Shown here: positions 27,409-36,812 of the stretch, one piece after another
Layout: every line of letters begins with the position of its first letter
Position numbering within the stretch: position 1 is the stretch's first letter
Source: Sphingomonas sp. H160509
GTDB lineage: Bacteria; Pseudomonadota; Alphaproteobacteria; Sphingomonadales; Sphingomonadaceae
DNA length: 64,000 nt
Direction of reading: 5' to 3'
NCBI RefSeq assembly: GCF_024124765.2
Contig: NZ_JAMXSR020000001.1
Span: 62,001-126,000, forward strand
The notes under the pieces: model-generated
What the model was told of the DNA's origin: nothing
The model's database searches: none
Seen by the model: the letters and a program-made list of their open reading frames with translations, nothing else
Made by a program: the position numbers and the translations under genes

Positions 27409-28048
27409 ATGGGTTGGCTCTCGATGACCAGCGCCGGCATGGCCGGCCACCCGAACCCCAAGGCCTATCTCGACGACCAGTTCACCTACAGCCGTGCGCT
27501 GGATGGTGGCGGCACGCGCGGCATGCGCGTTATCGACAGCGCGTTCGTCGGAAATCGCGTCTGGTACGCAGCAGCTGAGATCATCTCAGACGACGAGCCG
27601 CTCTACGTCATCGCACTGGTGTGTCTGGTCCGCTGGAACCCCAAGGCCAGGGACGGATACGTCTTTGCATACAAGGACCAGGAGGAATCGATGGGCTCCT
27701 GCGAGGCCGGATGCCCTGCCCGGATCCTGCGTCTCCTCTCGCCGACCAGCAAAGAGAGCGCGCTGGATTGGCGGCGCCGTTGCCTCGTGCGGCTCAGGCT
27801 GCACGCCCGCAAAGTTGATAACGGGATGCGGATCAAACTTCCCCGCCCGGTTTCGTTCGGCGACGGCCATACCGGCACCGAGTTCATCGTCGTGAAACGC
27901 GGCGAGAAGATCACCTTCCGGAGTGACAAGGGGGCACGGCCACTACCGTATCTCGCATTTCCGCGACCTGGCTTGGTCTGTCGTTCCAGAAACCAAAGTT
28001 CACCGCACCGTCTTCGCGGCCCCTGCCGCGTATGCGACACCTGCATGA
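27409..28048 (+). CDS. DUF6927-like plasmid protein (frameshifted)
   Basis: About 212 residues. It opens MGWLSMTSAGM, with a central YVIALVCLVRWNPKARDGY and FAYKDQEESMGSCEAGCPA, matching the DUF6927 type. One extra G at 27930-27934 moves the last 40 residues to another frame; correction gives GHYRISHFRDLAW and a TGA at 28046-28048. It directly follows ardC, as often on sphingomonad plasmids. Function unknown. Confidence 0.75.
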
Positions 28049-28251
28049 TGGATAGCCCGATGTCTGCCAACACTCCCCTCTCGCCGCTCCGCCGTATCCT
28101 GTGCAGCAGGTCCAACGCCGTCAGGGTCGCCGCATGGATGCGCCTTGACGGGATCCACACCGACATCGTCGATACGGGCGAGCCTCTGCAGCCGTGGCTG
28201 ATCGTCGAGACGACCGACGCCCTGATCCAGGACGCACGCGCATGCGCATGA
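28045..28251 (+). CDS. Small protein, translationally coupled, unknown
   Basis: 68 residues. Its ATG overlaps the TGA of the DUF6927 gene (ATGA), once that gene is frame-corrected, and it ends overlapping the start of the nuclease gene. Mixed alpha/beta, no motif recognised. Confidence 0.5.
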   Translation: MMDSPMSANTPLSPLRRILCSRSNAVRVAAWMRLDGIHTDIVDTGEPLQPWLIVETTDALIQDARACA

Positions 28252-28775
28252 CCCTTGTCCTCGCTTTTGCCCTTGCCGCCTGCGGAGGGGCCGCGTCCCA
28301 GGCCGAAGACCCGTCGATGATCCGAGCTGACGGTCGCGCGATCGACGGTGACACCGTATCGTTCGACGTGCGGATTTTTGGGGCTGATGCCTTCGAGAAG
28401 CGGCAATTGTGTCGAAATGCGAACGGCTGCTGGCTATGCGGCAAGGCAGCGCAGGACTATGCGTCGAAGCTCTTGAAGTCAGGAAGTAGCACGATCCGCC
28501 TGACTGGCAAGCAAAGCTACGGTCGTCCGATCGGAACGGTCGAGATCTGGGGGCAAGACCTTGGTGAGAGCATGATCGCCGCGGGGCTTGCCGTGCCGGC
28601 GACCAGCTACCTGAAAAGCGACCCCGAGCGCGCCCAGCGTTATCTCGCCGCTTATGAAAACGCCGAGGCCAGACATGCCGGCGTGCATGCCGGCTACTTC
28701 ATCGATCCGGCAAAATGGCGTCGCGGCGAACGCCTCTCGTGCGAGAGCCGGGTCCGAGGCAATCCGGACCGCTGA
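28242..28775 (+). CDS. Staphylococcal-nuclease-like (TNase) lipoprotein
   Basis: 177 residues. The first 20 residues are a lipoprotein signal with lipobox LAAC. The mature part is an SNase-fold domain: DGDTVSFDVRIFGADAFE keeps the catalytic Arg and Glu, and SYGRPIGTV keeps the second Arg. Two further cysteine pairs (RQLC, CWLC) could form disulfides. It is predicted to be an envelope-anchored, Ca-dependent nuclease. The start at 28242 overlaps the previous stop; an ATG at 28248 is also possible. Confidence 0.82.
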   Translation: MRMTLVLAFALAACGGAASQAEDPSMIRADGRAIDGDTVSFDVRIFGADAFEKRQLCRNANGCWLCGKAAQDYASKLLKSGSSTIRLTGKQSYGRPIGTVEIWGQDLGESMIAAGLAVPATSYLKSDPERAQRYLAAYENAEARHAGVHAGYFIDPAKWRRGERLSCESRVRGNPDR

Positions 28776-28780
28776 ACGTA

Positions 28781-28826
28781 AGGAGGGAAGGGGGAAAGGG
28801 GAAGGGCATCGATCAAGGAGACGATC
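28781..28826 (+). promoter_or_regulatory. Purine-rich leader (GA-leader 4)
   Basis: GGAGGGAAGGGGGAAAGGGG (28782-28801) plus AAGGG is a four-run G-quadruplex-type motif. It is followed by ATCG-N10-CGAT (28808-28825), which holds the AAGGAG Shine-Dalgarno in its loop. Confidence 0.55.
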
Positions 28827-29434
28827 ATGCCCGCTTTCACTTCGACTCCCGCGCCCGTGCATACGCTCTGGGACATCCCCGATACCGCGATCCAGCGCCT
28901 GCCAGGCATCTGGTTCGTTACCACCCCCCTCGCATGGTGGCTTCGTCCTGTCGGATGAGCGTCAGGCTGCGATACCGGACGCGCTGCGCCTCGACAGCAT
29001 CTACTACGAGGAGGACGTCAACTGGTCGCTGGTGGTCGTCGGGTTCGAGACCGAGTTCGCAGCGCTAAAAGACCCGCTGTTCGATATCGAGCGCGACCTT
29101 GCCCATCAGACCGCACGTCACTGGCGACCGATGCAATACGGTGCCTTCACCGGCGAGGTTATCAGCCCAAGCGATAGCTACGTCCTGAAGAAGGTAGCGC
29201 TCTACGAGGCCGCGATCGGAGAGATCGGGGGTACGATCAGCGTCCGGAGACTGGGCCGACTGGGTGCCCAAGGGCAAGATCGGCGTCACCGGGCAACGCA
29301 TCTCCGGCTGCGATCATCTGGGCTTTGCACAGTATGAAGGCCCGGACTTCAAAGGCCTGTGTGATGCAGCACGCTACGACAGCTCACGCCCGATCAACAC
29401 CTTTGCGGCTCTTGATGTCGAACTGGTGCCGTGA
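28827..29434 (+). CDS. DUF7007-like plasmid protein (two frameshifts)
   Basis: About 200 residues. The family motif VTTPSHGGFVLSDERQ and the YYEEDVNWSLVVVGF segment are clear. Two extra bases break it: one C in the run 28924-28929 and one C at 29244-29245. Correction joins the N-terminus, centre and a C-terminus with GDWADWVPKGKIGVTG. Function unknown; frequent beside ardC and antirestriction genes. Confidence 0.7.
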
Positions 29435-29666
29435 CGATCGGGAGCGTCGTCGCCCTACCCCCCTCTGGCCAACGGAGGGGGAGGGGGCCGACTAAAGGCC
29501 GGAAAGATGTTGCCAAAATCCGGCAACATCTTTCCCGAGACGTGCCCAAGCGCCCAGCCCTGAGGGGCTGACGATACGAGCGCAAACCGGGTGTCGCGGG
29601 AGAAGAGAGGGGGGGTGAAGAGTGTGCGCCGAAAGAGCGCACGGTCCTCATTCGGAGCATGCGTCG
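29435..29666 (+). promoter_or_regulatory. Hairpin-rich leader with two purine tracts (GA-leader 5)
   Basis: 232 bp holding, in order: GGAGGGGGAGGGGG (29474-29487); a 14-bp perfect stem GGAAAGATGTTGCC/GGCAACATCTTTCC with loop AAAATCC (29501-29535); CAGCCC-TGA-GGGGCTG (about 29555-29570); GAGAGGGGGGG (29606-29616); and GTGCGC-cgaaaga-GCGCAC (29624-29642). All point to the gene at 29667. Confidence 0.55.
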
Positions 29667-30312
29667 ATGATTTACGATGTGCCTTTCCGCCACCAACAAG
29701 CGCTGGACCCGAGCGCCCCTCACCACTGTCGTCGCGACATTGCACGCGATCGGAAAAGCGGTCGACGACTGCCGCAATGCCGGCGTCGATCCCAACAGCG
29801 ACCCCGCTGTCGTCCTGCTGGCGCGTCACATGGCAACCGTGTCGACCAATCGTGCGCCCCGCGACGTACTTCGCCACGCCTGCAGGCGCCGCCTCGAAGA
29901 CCTGAAGCGGTTCCCGACGCTGCTGGCGCTCGCAATCCGCGGCGTGGAATATGACGCCGGCGCCAAGGAGCGTTTTCATATCGAAGCGACCGAGGCGATG
30001 AACGCCCTCGCCGTCTGCATCGGCCTGGCACCGGGGACATTCGAGATAGTGTCGCTTCAGGGCGAACGCGATCAATCCGGCCATGTCCTGCTGGCGGCCG
30101 GCGAGTTTGCCGTCACTGTCAGGATCGGCGCACGTCACGAGGGTCGCGAGGTAGCGTACCGGACTGTCGGCGATAGCACGAGCCCGCCCAACCACTACGC
30201 GCCGATGGCCGATCTGCTGAAGCCGGACCGCTTCGCTGATCGCTTGCGCCGTGATCTGTCGATCGCAGTCCGACCGATCGTGCCTGTCGCCCCGGTCCTG
30301 ATCGCCGCCTGA
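29667..30312 (+). CDS. Plasmid accessory protein, unknown (frameshifted)
   Basis: About 215 residues. The N-terminal MIYDVPFRHQQALD is joined to PLTTVVATLHAIGKAVDD if the C run at 29716-29719 had five bases. The N-terminal half is helical and the C-terminal half beta-rich. No known motif. It starts after GA-leader 5. Confidence 0.6.
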
Positions 30313-30325
30313 AGGAGTGATGCCC

Positions 30326-30622
30326 ATGCACATCCAAGACGCGCTCGCGGTTGCACGAGCCGACGCCACACGCATTGCCCACTTCATAGAGCGACGGGAG
30401 CGTTTCCTTGATGCGCTCGACTGGTCGATGCTCACCGAGGATCACGCGCGCCAGTCGGCGATGCTCGACGATCTGCTCGAGGGGGATATGGCCGATGCCA
30501 TCCTTTATATCGACTGGCTGGTCGAGCGGCTGGCTGGTGATGCTGAACAGGTCCCCGGCGTACTCCGCTTTACGCCGCATCCGCGCCCGTGGCAGCTTGC
30601 GTGGATCACGCTCGCTTCCTGA
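30326..30622 (+). CDS. Small acidic helical protein, unknown
   Basis: 98 residues. The ATG at 30326 has AAGGAG 8 nt upstream. An ATG at 30320 is too close to it. The protein is mainly helical with acidic patches. It lies 13 bp after the previous gene, so probably the same operon. No family recognised. Confidence 0.6.
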   Translation: MHIQDALAVARADATRIAHFIERRERFLDALDWSMLTEDHARQSAMLDDLLEGDMADAILYIDWLVERLAGDAEQVPGVLRFTPHPRPWQLAWITLAS

Positions 30623-30641
30623 CCGACTGGGGGATTAATTG

Positions 30642-30953
30642 ATGAGCCGTCATACTTTCACCGGCAACGCCGGCACCACCGTGGCGATCGGTTGGGATCG
30701 TCCCTTGGCGACGTTCTTCGTGCAGTTCCTGCGTCCTCACCCGACTATGAAAGGCGAGGAAGACGTAGTCGAATGGCAGGGTACTGAGCCCGACGAGCTA
30801 CCGACCGCAGCAGCGGCGATCGAGATTGCCGCGCGCTATGCCTACCTGCCGGAAACGCTCGGCGCCACGCTTGAGACCGACCGCCTCAAGACGCTGGGAT
30901 CGATCGACGAACCGGCGCAGCGCGCGGTGCGCCCGTTCCTTTATCGATTCTGA
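30642..30953 (+). CDS. Small plasmid protein, unknown
   Basis: 103 residues, with an N-terminal beta segment (AIGWDRPLATFFVQFLRPH) followed by helices. Looks like a small acyl- or nucleotide-free alpha/beta protein, but no family is recognised. Same operon as the two genes before it. Confidence 0.55.
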   Translation: MSRHTFTGNAGTTVAIGWDRPLATFFVQFLRPHPTMKGEEDVVEWQGTEPDELPTAAAAIEIAARYAYLPETLGATLETDRLKTLGSIDEPAQRAVRPFLYRF

Positions 30954-30974
30954 GCAACCCGCTTCGCAGGCGTT

Positions 30975-31029
30975 AGAGGGGGAGGGGGATGGGGTTTGGG
31001 TCGATCCAGGTGGATCGATGGAGATACCC
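30975..31029 (+). promoter_or_regulatory. Purine-rich leader (GA-leader 6)
   Basis: Four G runs (GGGGG-A-GGGGG-AT-GGGG-TTT-GGG, 30978-31000) form a textbook G-quadruplex motif. They abut a perfect hairpin TCGATCC-AGGT-GGATCGA (31001-31018), 12 nt before the ATG at 31030. Confidence 0.6.
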
Positions 31030-31530
31030 ATGTCCTACATTATCGATATTGGTGGCGCACCGGCCAACGAGGATTGCGCCCAACTCGGCCAGACGCCGGA
31101 CTTCGAGGCGGTGAACACGTTCGAGATCGTCGCCTACAAGCTGGCGATCATTGCGCGGCACGGCATGCCGCCCGCCGGCTGCAAGCTTGGACCGAATACG
31201 AACCGACATGACTTTGGCGTCTATCGGACGCTTGCCCTCCACATCGAGGACGAGGAAAACGAAGCCGTTCAGGCGTATGCCGAAGCGGTAGAGGAGGGTC
31301 TGGGGTCATGGCTCGAGGCCGGATTTACGCCCCCGGTCATGTACGATGGTTCGGTCGCCAAGATCGAACGCCTCGACCACGTCGAGCTGGTGATCGGTGC
31401 GCTGCTGACGACGAGGCCGAACGCCGACGGGACGTTCCCGATCGCTGACTTCGGTATCCTTCACGGCCACCTAGCAGCGGCCTTTCCGCAACAGGCGGAG
31501 GCCGCGCGCCAACGTCTGGCCGAAGCGTAA
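31030..31530 (+). CDS. Plasmid accessory protein, unknown
   Basis: 166 residues, soluble, acidic, with a long helical middle and a final amphipathic helix. Starts at ATG 31030; an ATG at 31018 lies in the leader hairpin and is less likely. No motif recognised. Confidence 0.6.
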   Translation: MSYIIDIGGAPANEDCAQLGQTPDFEAVNTFEIVAYKLAIIARHGMPPAGCKLGPNTNRHDFGVYRTLALHIEDEENEAVQAYAEAVEEGLGSWLEAGFTPPVMYDGSVAKIERLDHVELVIGALLTTRPNADGTFPIADFGILHGHLAAAFPQQAEAARQRLAEA

Positions 31531-31560
31531 TCCCGCCCATCCTCTGAAGGATTGAGCCAA

Positions 31561-32968
31561 TGCTGATGCTGCAATCGCAGCCCGCCGGGATCGTCCCGGC
31601 GGGAGCGTTCCCCTTGTCCGGTCACCGCATGACGCCGAGGCCGTAGAGCCGGACTATTTTGATTCAACCGATATGCGTTGCTGGCTGACGCGTGGCCGGT
31701 CGGTCGAACAGGCAACCGAGCTGGCCCTGATCTGGCGATCCTATCCGGATTTGCCACCCACAGCGCCACTGGAGGACCGGATGGCAAGGGGACGCGAACG
31801 TATCACGGCGATGAAGCCATTGAACGACGCGATAGCCGCCAGGACGGAGGCCGAACGGCAGACCCGGAACTTCGCCTTCATGGAATCGCGCGCCCGGGAA
31901 GGGACGATCGTCGATAGCGAGATTGCGATCCTGCGTGGCCGGGATCGCTACGGCTATGACTGGGATCTGGCCGTTGCCTACGCGAGCGGTTGGACCGCGG
32001 CCGATGCCGGTTGGGAGCATCGCTTTTGCGCCGATGGCTCGCGCCGGCAGGACGCCAAGCGCGAGGCCTATGACCGTGGTTTTGCCGATGGTGGCGGTGA
32101 CCAGGCCGACCTGTTTGACGCCGCGCGCCGCAGCAACCTCGCCGCCATTCGCCGGGATAATCAACGCCCGGTAGCGCCGCTACCGCCGAGGGCACGACCG
32201 GTGCCGAGCAGCTGGCCCAAGCCAAACGATCATGCCCGCCCAACGCGGCGGTCTAGGCGTCTGCTGATTGTTTCTGACGCAACGATCGAAGAGGTGACGC
32301 CGGGGTTGATGCGAGTCTCGAGTCTGCGTCTCGTTGATGAGATCCGCGCCCGACCCGGCACCGAGGCCATGACGATCGTCACGATCGACCGCCATGACGG
32401 CTTCGTCGTGAATGGCTGCCCGGTCGAGACGAAGGTGCCGATCGCGGCTTCACAGGCCGACGATATGATCGCTGATCCTAGCCACGGCGATGCCCTCCGC
32501 GCCATCCTCAGTGGACACGAGATCGATGACGTCCTGATAGCGGTACAGGGCGACTACCTTCGCATCGTCGACGCCTTCGCAAGCGCACTGCCGCTGTGCG
32601 CGAACATGGAGCGATCGCAAAACTCGCTTCTTCAACAGCGGGCGCATCTGCGCTGCTGGCTCGACCGCGGCTATGACGGCACCGACAATCTTGGCGCCGG
32701 CCACATCCGTTGGGGCAAGGCCATCAAGGGCCTGACGGGCAAGCTCGGTGAGTTCACCGCCCGCTATGTCGGTCCAGCGCCCCGCCGTGGCCACCTGATC
32801 CGGATCGAGGCCGAAGGCGGCATGCTCGCCGAAGGCTACGCCACCTCCACCGGCGAACGTCTCGTGACCGAGATCACCGTCTCTAACAAGACGAACATCC
32901 GCCGCGAAATGGCAGCGGCCCTGCGCGCCTTTGGCGGCGCCACCCGTCTGATGGACGCCTGCGGCTGA
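31561..32968 (+). CDS. Large plasmid accessory protein, unknown (probable frameshift near start)
   Basis: The long frame gives 431 residues from 31673. A better start is ATG 31561 behind AAGGA. That frame runs into the long one if a base is missing between 31622 and 31632, adding about 37 residues. The N-terminal half is helical and charged, the middle is a basic linker (about 190-210), and the C-terminal half is alpha/beta. A CCCGCCGGGA-tcg-TCCCGGCGGG hairpin lies within the first codons. No function assigned. Last backbone gene before module 2. Confidence 0.6.
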
Positions 32969-33024
32969 CGCCGCGGTACCCGCTTTTCCAACTTGGGGTC
33001 ACAACACAAAAGTGGATTCTGCGT

Positions 33025-33155
33025 ACGCTAGGAGCGAACGGACAACGAACGACGACATTTGGCGAGAAGCAATCCGACCGCTTTCCGGGAGGTAGGTTCG
33101 ATAGATGCCACCGTGTCGCGCTGCTGTCTTTCTCGAAAAGGTTGCTAAAAGGAGA
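33025..33155 (+). repeat. Dispersed repeat, CD-type, copy D
   Basis: Starts ACGCTAGGAGCGAACGG, continues with CCGACCGCTTTCCGGGAGGT, and ends CTTTCTCGAAAAGGTTGC. It matches copy C on the opposite strand. It marks the left end of module 2. Confidence 0.7.
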
Positions 33156-33215
33156 AAGTAGGCGAGACGGAATGTCCGAGTGACACTTTCCGCCAGCACA
33201 GGTAGTCGGCTCCCT

Positions 33216-33626
33216 GTGTACATTGTCCGGTATCTTTTGGCGAAACGCCACTTGGCCGTGCTGATCTGCGCGGCGACGCTGCTGCTGAAGCTGCTGGTCC
33301 CGACCGGCTATATGATCGGCAACGATCATGGTCGCATCGCAATCACGATCTGCTCGGGCGTTGTCCCTGCCGCCATGACGATGGACATGCCGGGGATGCA
33401 CGGCGACATGACCGATCACGGCAAATCGAAAGATCACGGCAAGGCCGAGATGCCCTGCGCCTTTGCCGGCCTGTCAGCCGCTATGACCGGCGCGATCGAT
33501 CCGATCCAGCTAGCAGCCCTGATAGTCTTCATCCTCGCTCTGGACCTGATCGCCAGCAGTACACCGGCCCCGTCGTGCCCCACTCATCTCGGCCCCCCGT
33601 TACGCGGACCACCCGCCCACCTCTGA
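33216..33626 (+). CDS. DUF2946-like membrane protein with Met/His-rich segment (paralogue of 40671)
   Basis: 136 residues from GTG 33216. The N-terminal membrane helix (AVLICAATLLLKLLVPTGYM) is followed by a periplasmic Met/His segment (MTMDMPGMHGDM, then DHGK twice), CAFAG, and a second membrane helix. The paralogue at 40671 has the same length and starts at the same GTG position. The Met/His segment suggests copper or another soft metal. It precedes a TonB receptor, as its paralogue does. Confidence 0.75.
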   Translation: MYIVRYLLAKRHLAVLICAATLLLKLLVPTGYMIGNDHGRIAITICSGVVPAAMTMDMPGMHGDMTDHGKSKDHGKAEMPCAFAGLSAAMTGAIDPIQLAALIVFILALDLIASSTPAPSCPTHLGPPLRGPPAHL

Positions 33627-33707
33627 CCTGTCATTCCACATCGTTCTCAAGCGCGATCATGAACTGCGGTCCGCGTCCTCCACGTCGGACCGGTCAAAGG
33701 TATTCCC

Positions 33708-35847
33708 ATGTTCCGAACCAATCTTCTAGCGAGCGCTGCCGCGTCGTGCCTGCTACTTCCCATGTCAGCCATCGCTCAGACGCGAAGTGCTGACGCCTCA
33801 TCGTCAACGGCTCCGGATTTAGCCCCGGCTCAAAGGTGGGCAGGGGACATCATCGTCACTGGCCAACGTCAGACCTATGCCGAACCGGAGACGACCGCAG
33901 CGACCCGAACCGCCACGCCGCTTATCCAGGTACCTCAATCGGTTCAGGTGCTGACGCGGACCCTGATCCAGGAGCAGGACCGTCGCACGCTCGGTGACGC
34001 ACTGGTCAACGTCTCGGGTGTCACCCCGACGCGGTCGGACGAGGTACTTTTCATCCCCCCGATCATTCGCGGCTTTCCGGCCGAAGTGTACCTCGACGGG
34101 CTGTCGGTGTTCGCCGGCAACCAGCAGGCCTACGACCCGAACAGCTTGGTAGGCATTGAGCGGATCGACGTTCTCAAGGGGCCGACCGCTACCCTCTATG
34201 GCGGGGGAATCGGCACGCCGCTTGGCGGGGTCATCAACCTCGAAAGCGTCCGGCCGAACGACAAGGCAGGCGGGTATCTGGCGATGCGCGCCGGGAGTTT
34301 CTCGACCTGGAACCCCTACGGCGACATCAATGTGCCTCTGGCTGACGGGATCGCTGCGCGGCTCACAGGCGAGTATCAGAGCAACGATAGCTGGATCGAC
34401 AAGGTGCATGGCGAGCGCTGGTCGGTGCAACCCAGCGTCTCGTTCCAGATCGATCCTGCGACCGATCTGCTGCTCCAGGGGCAGTTTAGCCATCGCAGCA
34501 ATCTCGAATATTCCGGCCTGCCCGCCGATGCTGCACTGGCCGGCTCGATCGACCGCGATACCTTTCCCGGCTCGCCGATCGATCAGCCGCTGACGACGAA
34601 CGACATCCGCATGGCGCAGGCGACGCTGCGCCACGCCCTCTCCGACCGCCTCAAGCTGACGATCAGCGGCCGCTACTATTCGAGCAAGATCAATGAACAG
34701 GGGAGCTTCGTCTATCCGGGCCTCTTCCCTACCGAGACCGTAGCGCCGCTCTACGACGTGTTCCCGATCACCATGAGAAACCGCACGAAGGAGGCGACCG
34801 TCGATGCCAATCTGGCCGGCGACGTCGATCTGCTTGGGGGCACGCACAAGGTGCTCATCGGCGTCAACTATGATTGGACCAGCTTCTACAGCGCGATGGG
34901 CCTGTTCGTCAGCGACTCCCCCCTCGGGCACGATTGACCTGTCTGACCCGAGCTACGATCTACGCTACACGCCGCAGCTACCGGTCAACTCTTATACCGA
35001 TGATCGCTTTACGACGTTTGCTGGCTACATCCAGGATCAGGCAACCTACGGTCCGCTGCACCTGACCGGAGGCTTGCGCGTCACCTCGCTGAAGTTCGTC
35101 GAGGACAGCAACATCGGCGTCGCCAACGACAAGACCTACACGCACGTCTCACCCCGTGTCGGCGCGACGCTCGATGTCGTGAAAGGCGTCGCCCTCTTCG
35201 CGGGCTATGCGACCGCGTTCCGTGCGCCCTTCGGCTTCATCGGCACGCAGACGCCGGTGCCGGAGACGTCGAGCAATATCGAGGGCGGCGTGAAGCTGGC
35301 GCTTACCGGCACGGGCCTCTCCGGCACGATCGCGGTGTTCCGGCAGACCCACGACAATGTCGTCACCGCCGATCCCGCCAATATCGGCTTCTACGTTCAG
35401 AGCGGACGGCAACGCGCGTGCGGGGTCGAAGTGGACATGGTGTGGGAGCCAACACCGGCCTTCTCGCTCCTCGCCAATTACGCCTACACCGATACCCGCG
35501 ACGATGGTGTGGCACCTGGCGAGCGGCTCGCTCGCGTTCCCAAAAGCAGCGGACGGGCCGCGGCCCGCTACCGGGTATTGTATGGTGCGGCCAAGGGCCT
35601 TTCATTCGGTGCAGGTATCAGTGCTTTTACCTCGCGTGAGCTGACGCTGCCGAATACCATTGCAGTGCCGGGCTATGCCGCGATCGATGCGCAGGCGTCC
35701 TACGACATCGGTCGGTTCACGCTCGGCGCATCGGTGGTCAATCTGGGAAATCGACGAGCCTTCGACCCCTTTTCGTACCTCGGCTATCCAGTGGTCGCCC
35801 CCAACCAGCCCCGTTCGGCCTATGTTACGCTCAAGGTGCGGATATGA
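33708..35847 (+). CDS. TonB-dependent siderophore-type receptor 1 (frameshifted)
   Basis: About 713 residues: a signal peptide (MSAIAQ), a TonB box region (DIIVTGQR) and a plug with IQVPQSVQVLTRTLIQEQ. The plug motif VERIDVLKGP-type appears as IERIDVLKGPTATLYGGG. A 22-strand barrel follows, ending in an aromatic-poor VRI. The frame breaks in the C run at 34918-34923; one C fewer restores it. The plug pattern is that of siderophore receptors. The substrate is unknown. The stop overlaps the next gene (ATGA). Confidence 0.85.
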
Positions 35848-36788
35848 CCTTGGCGAAGCTGGCGAGGCGCTGGATCGCTTTGGCAAGCATAGGCGTGGCA
35901 GTCGCCCCGCTGTCGCCGGCCGCAAGCGCGCGGGCACCGGCGACCGGCGGGAAGATCATTCCCCTCTATGCAAAGGGCAGTGTCCCGTCGCTCGGTGTCC
36001 CGGAAGTGCGGGACCGGATGGAGACCGGCGAGACGATGATCTACGATGTCAGCGAACCGACGCTGGAGCTGTATCGCCCTGCACCTGGTCGCGCCAACGG
36101 CACCGCCGTGATCGTCGCGCCCGGTGGTGGCTTCGTAGCCCTCGGCTACACTTTTGGTGGCACGGACGTGGCGCGGGCACTGGCCGATCGTGGCATCACA
36201 GCCTTCGTGTTGAAGTACCGGACGATCCGGAGCGGCGACGGGCCGATGCGGATGCCGGATGTCCACATGAAAGAAATGGGTATCGTCATGTCGCGGGCGG
36301 AGACGGGCAGACCGGTGGAGATGCCGCGCTTCGCCGGTGAGCCTCATGCGATCGAGGACGGCGCGCGAGCCATGGCGATCGTCCGGCAGCGCGCACGCGA
36401 GTGGGGCATCGATCCTCACAAGGTTGGCGTGATTGGATTTTCAGCGGGCGCGTATCTTGCGGCCGATCTGGCAATCGGCGCCAAAGCGTCGCGGCCTGAC
36501 TTTGTAGGCCTGATCTACGGAGGTCTGCGCACGCCGGTCCCGGAAGATGCGCCTCCGGCATTCATCGCCGGCGCGGCCGATGACGAATATCAGCGGAACG
36601 ATCCCGTGCTGCTCTACACTGCATGGCGGCAGGCAGGGGCTTCGGCCGAGCTGCACCTGTACGAGCGAGGTGGCCACGGGTTCGATCTGCACGCGAAAGG
36701 TACGACGAGCGACCACTGGTTCGACGAGCTTGTCTGGTGGCTCCAATCTCGCGGGCTCCTGCGGCCCACTAAGGACTGGGCCAGATAG
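35844..36788 (+). CDS. Secreted alpha/beta-hydrolase (esterase-like)
   Basis: 314 residues with an N-terminal signal peptide. Key motifs are the oxyanion-hole GGGFVALG, the nucleophile GFSAG (Ser), an Asp in AGAADDEY, and a His in GGHGFDLH. The layout is that of BD-FAE/acetyl-xylan-esterase-like lipase-family enzymes. Translationally coupled to TonB receptor 1, so it may release a ligand or metal from an imported siderophore in the periplasm. This is inference. Confidence 0.82.
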   Translation: MTLAKLARRWIALASIGVAVAPLSPAASARAPATGGKIIPLYAKGSVPSLGVPEVRDRMETGETMIYDVSEPTLELYRPAPGRANGTAVIVAPGGGFVALGYTFGGTDVARALADRGITAFVLKYRTIRSGDGPMRMPDVHMKEMGIVMSRAETGRPVEMPRFAGEPHAIEDGARAMAIVRQRAREWGIDPHKVGVIGFSAGAYLAADLAIGAKASRPDFVGLIYGGLRTPVPEDAPPAFIAGAADDEYQRNDPVLLYTAWRQAGASAELHLYERGGHGFDLHAKGTTSDHWFDELVWWLQSRGLLRPTKDWAR

Positions 36789-36812
36789 GGATTGGTGCGG
36801 TCTCCTCGTCCT

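Noticed and set aside
33819..34931. 370-codon antisense frame within TonB receptor 1
   Set aside because: Shadow of the receptor gene; composition not protein-like.
33708..35847. TonB receptor 1 as two separate genes or a pseudogene
   Set aside because: Both halves fit one receptor and one C in a six-C run restores the frame; same pattern in many other genes here.
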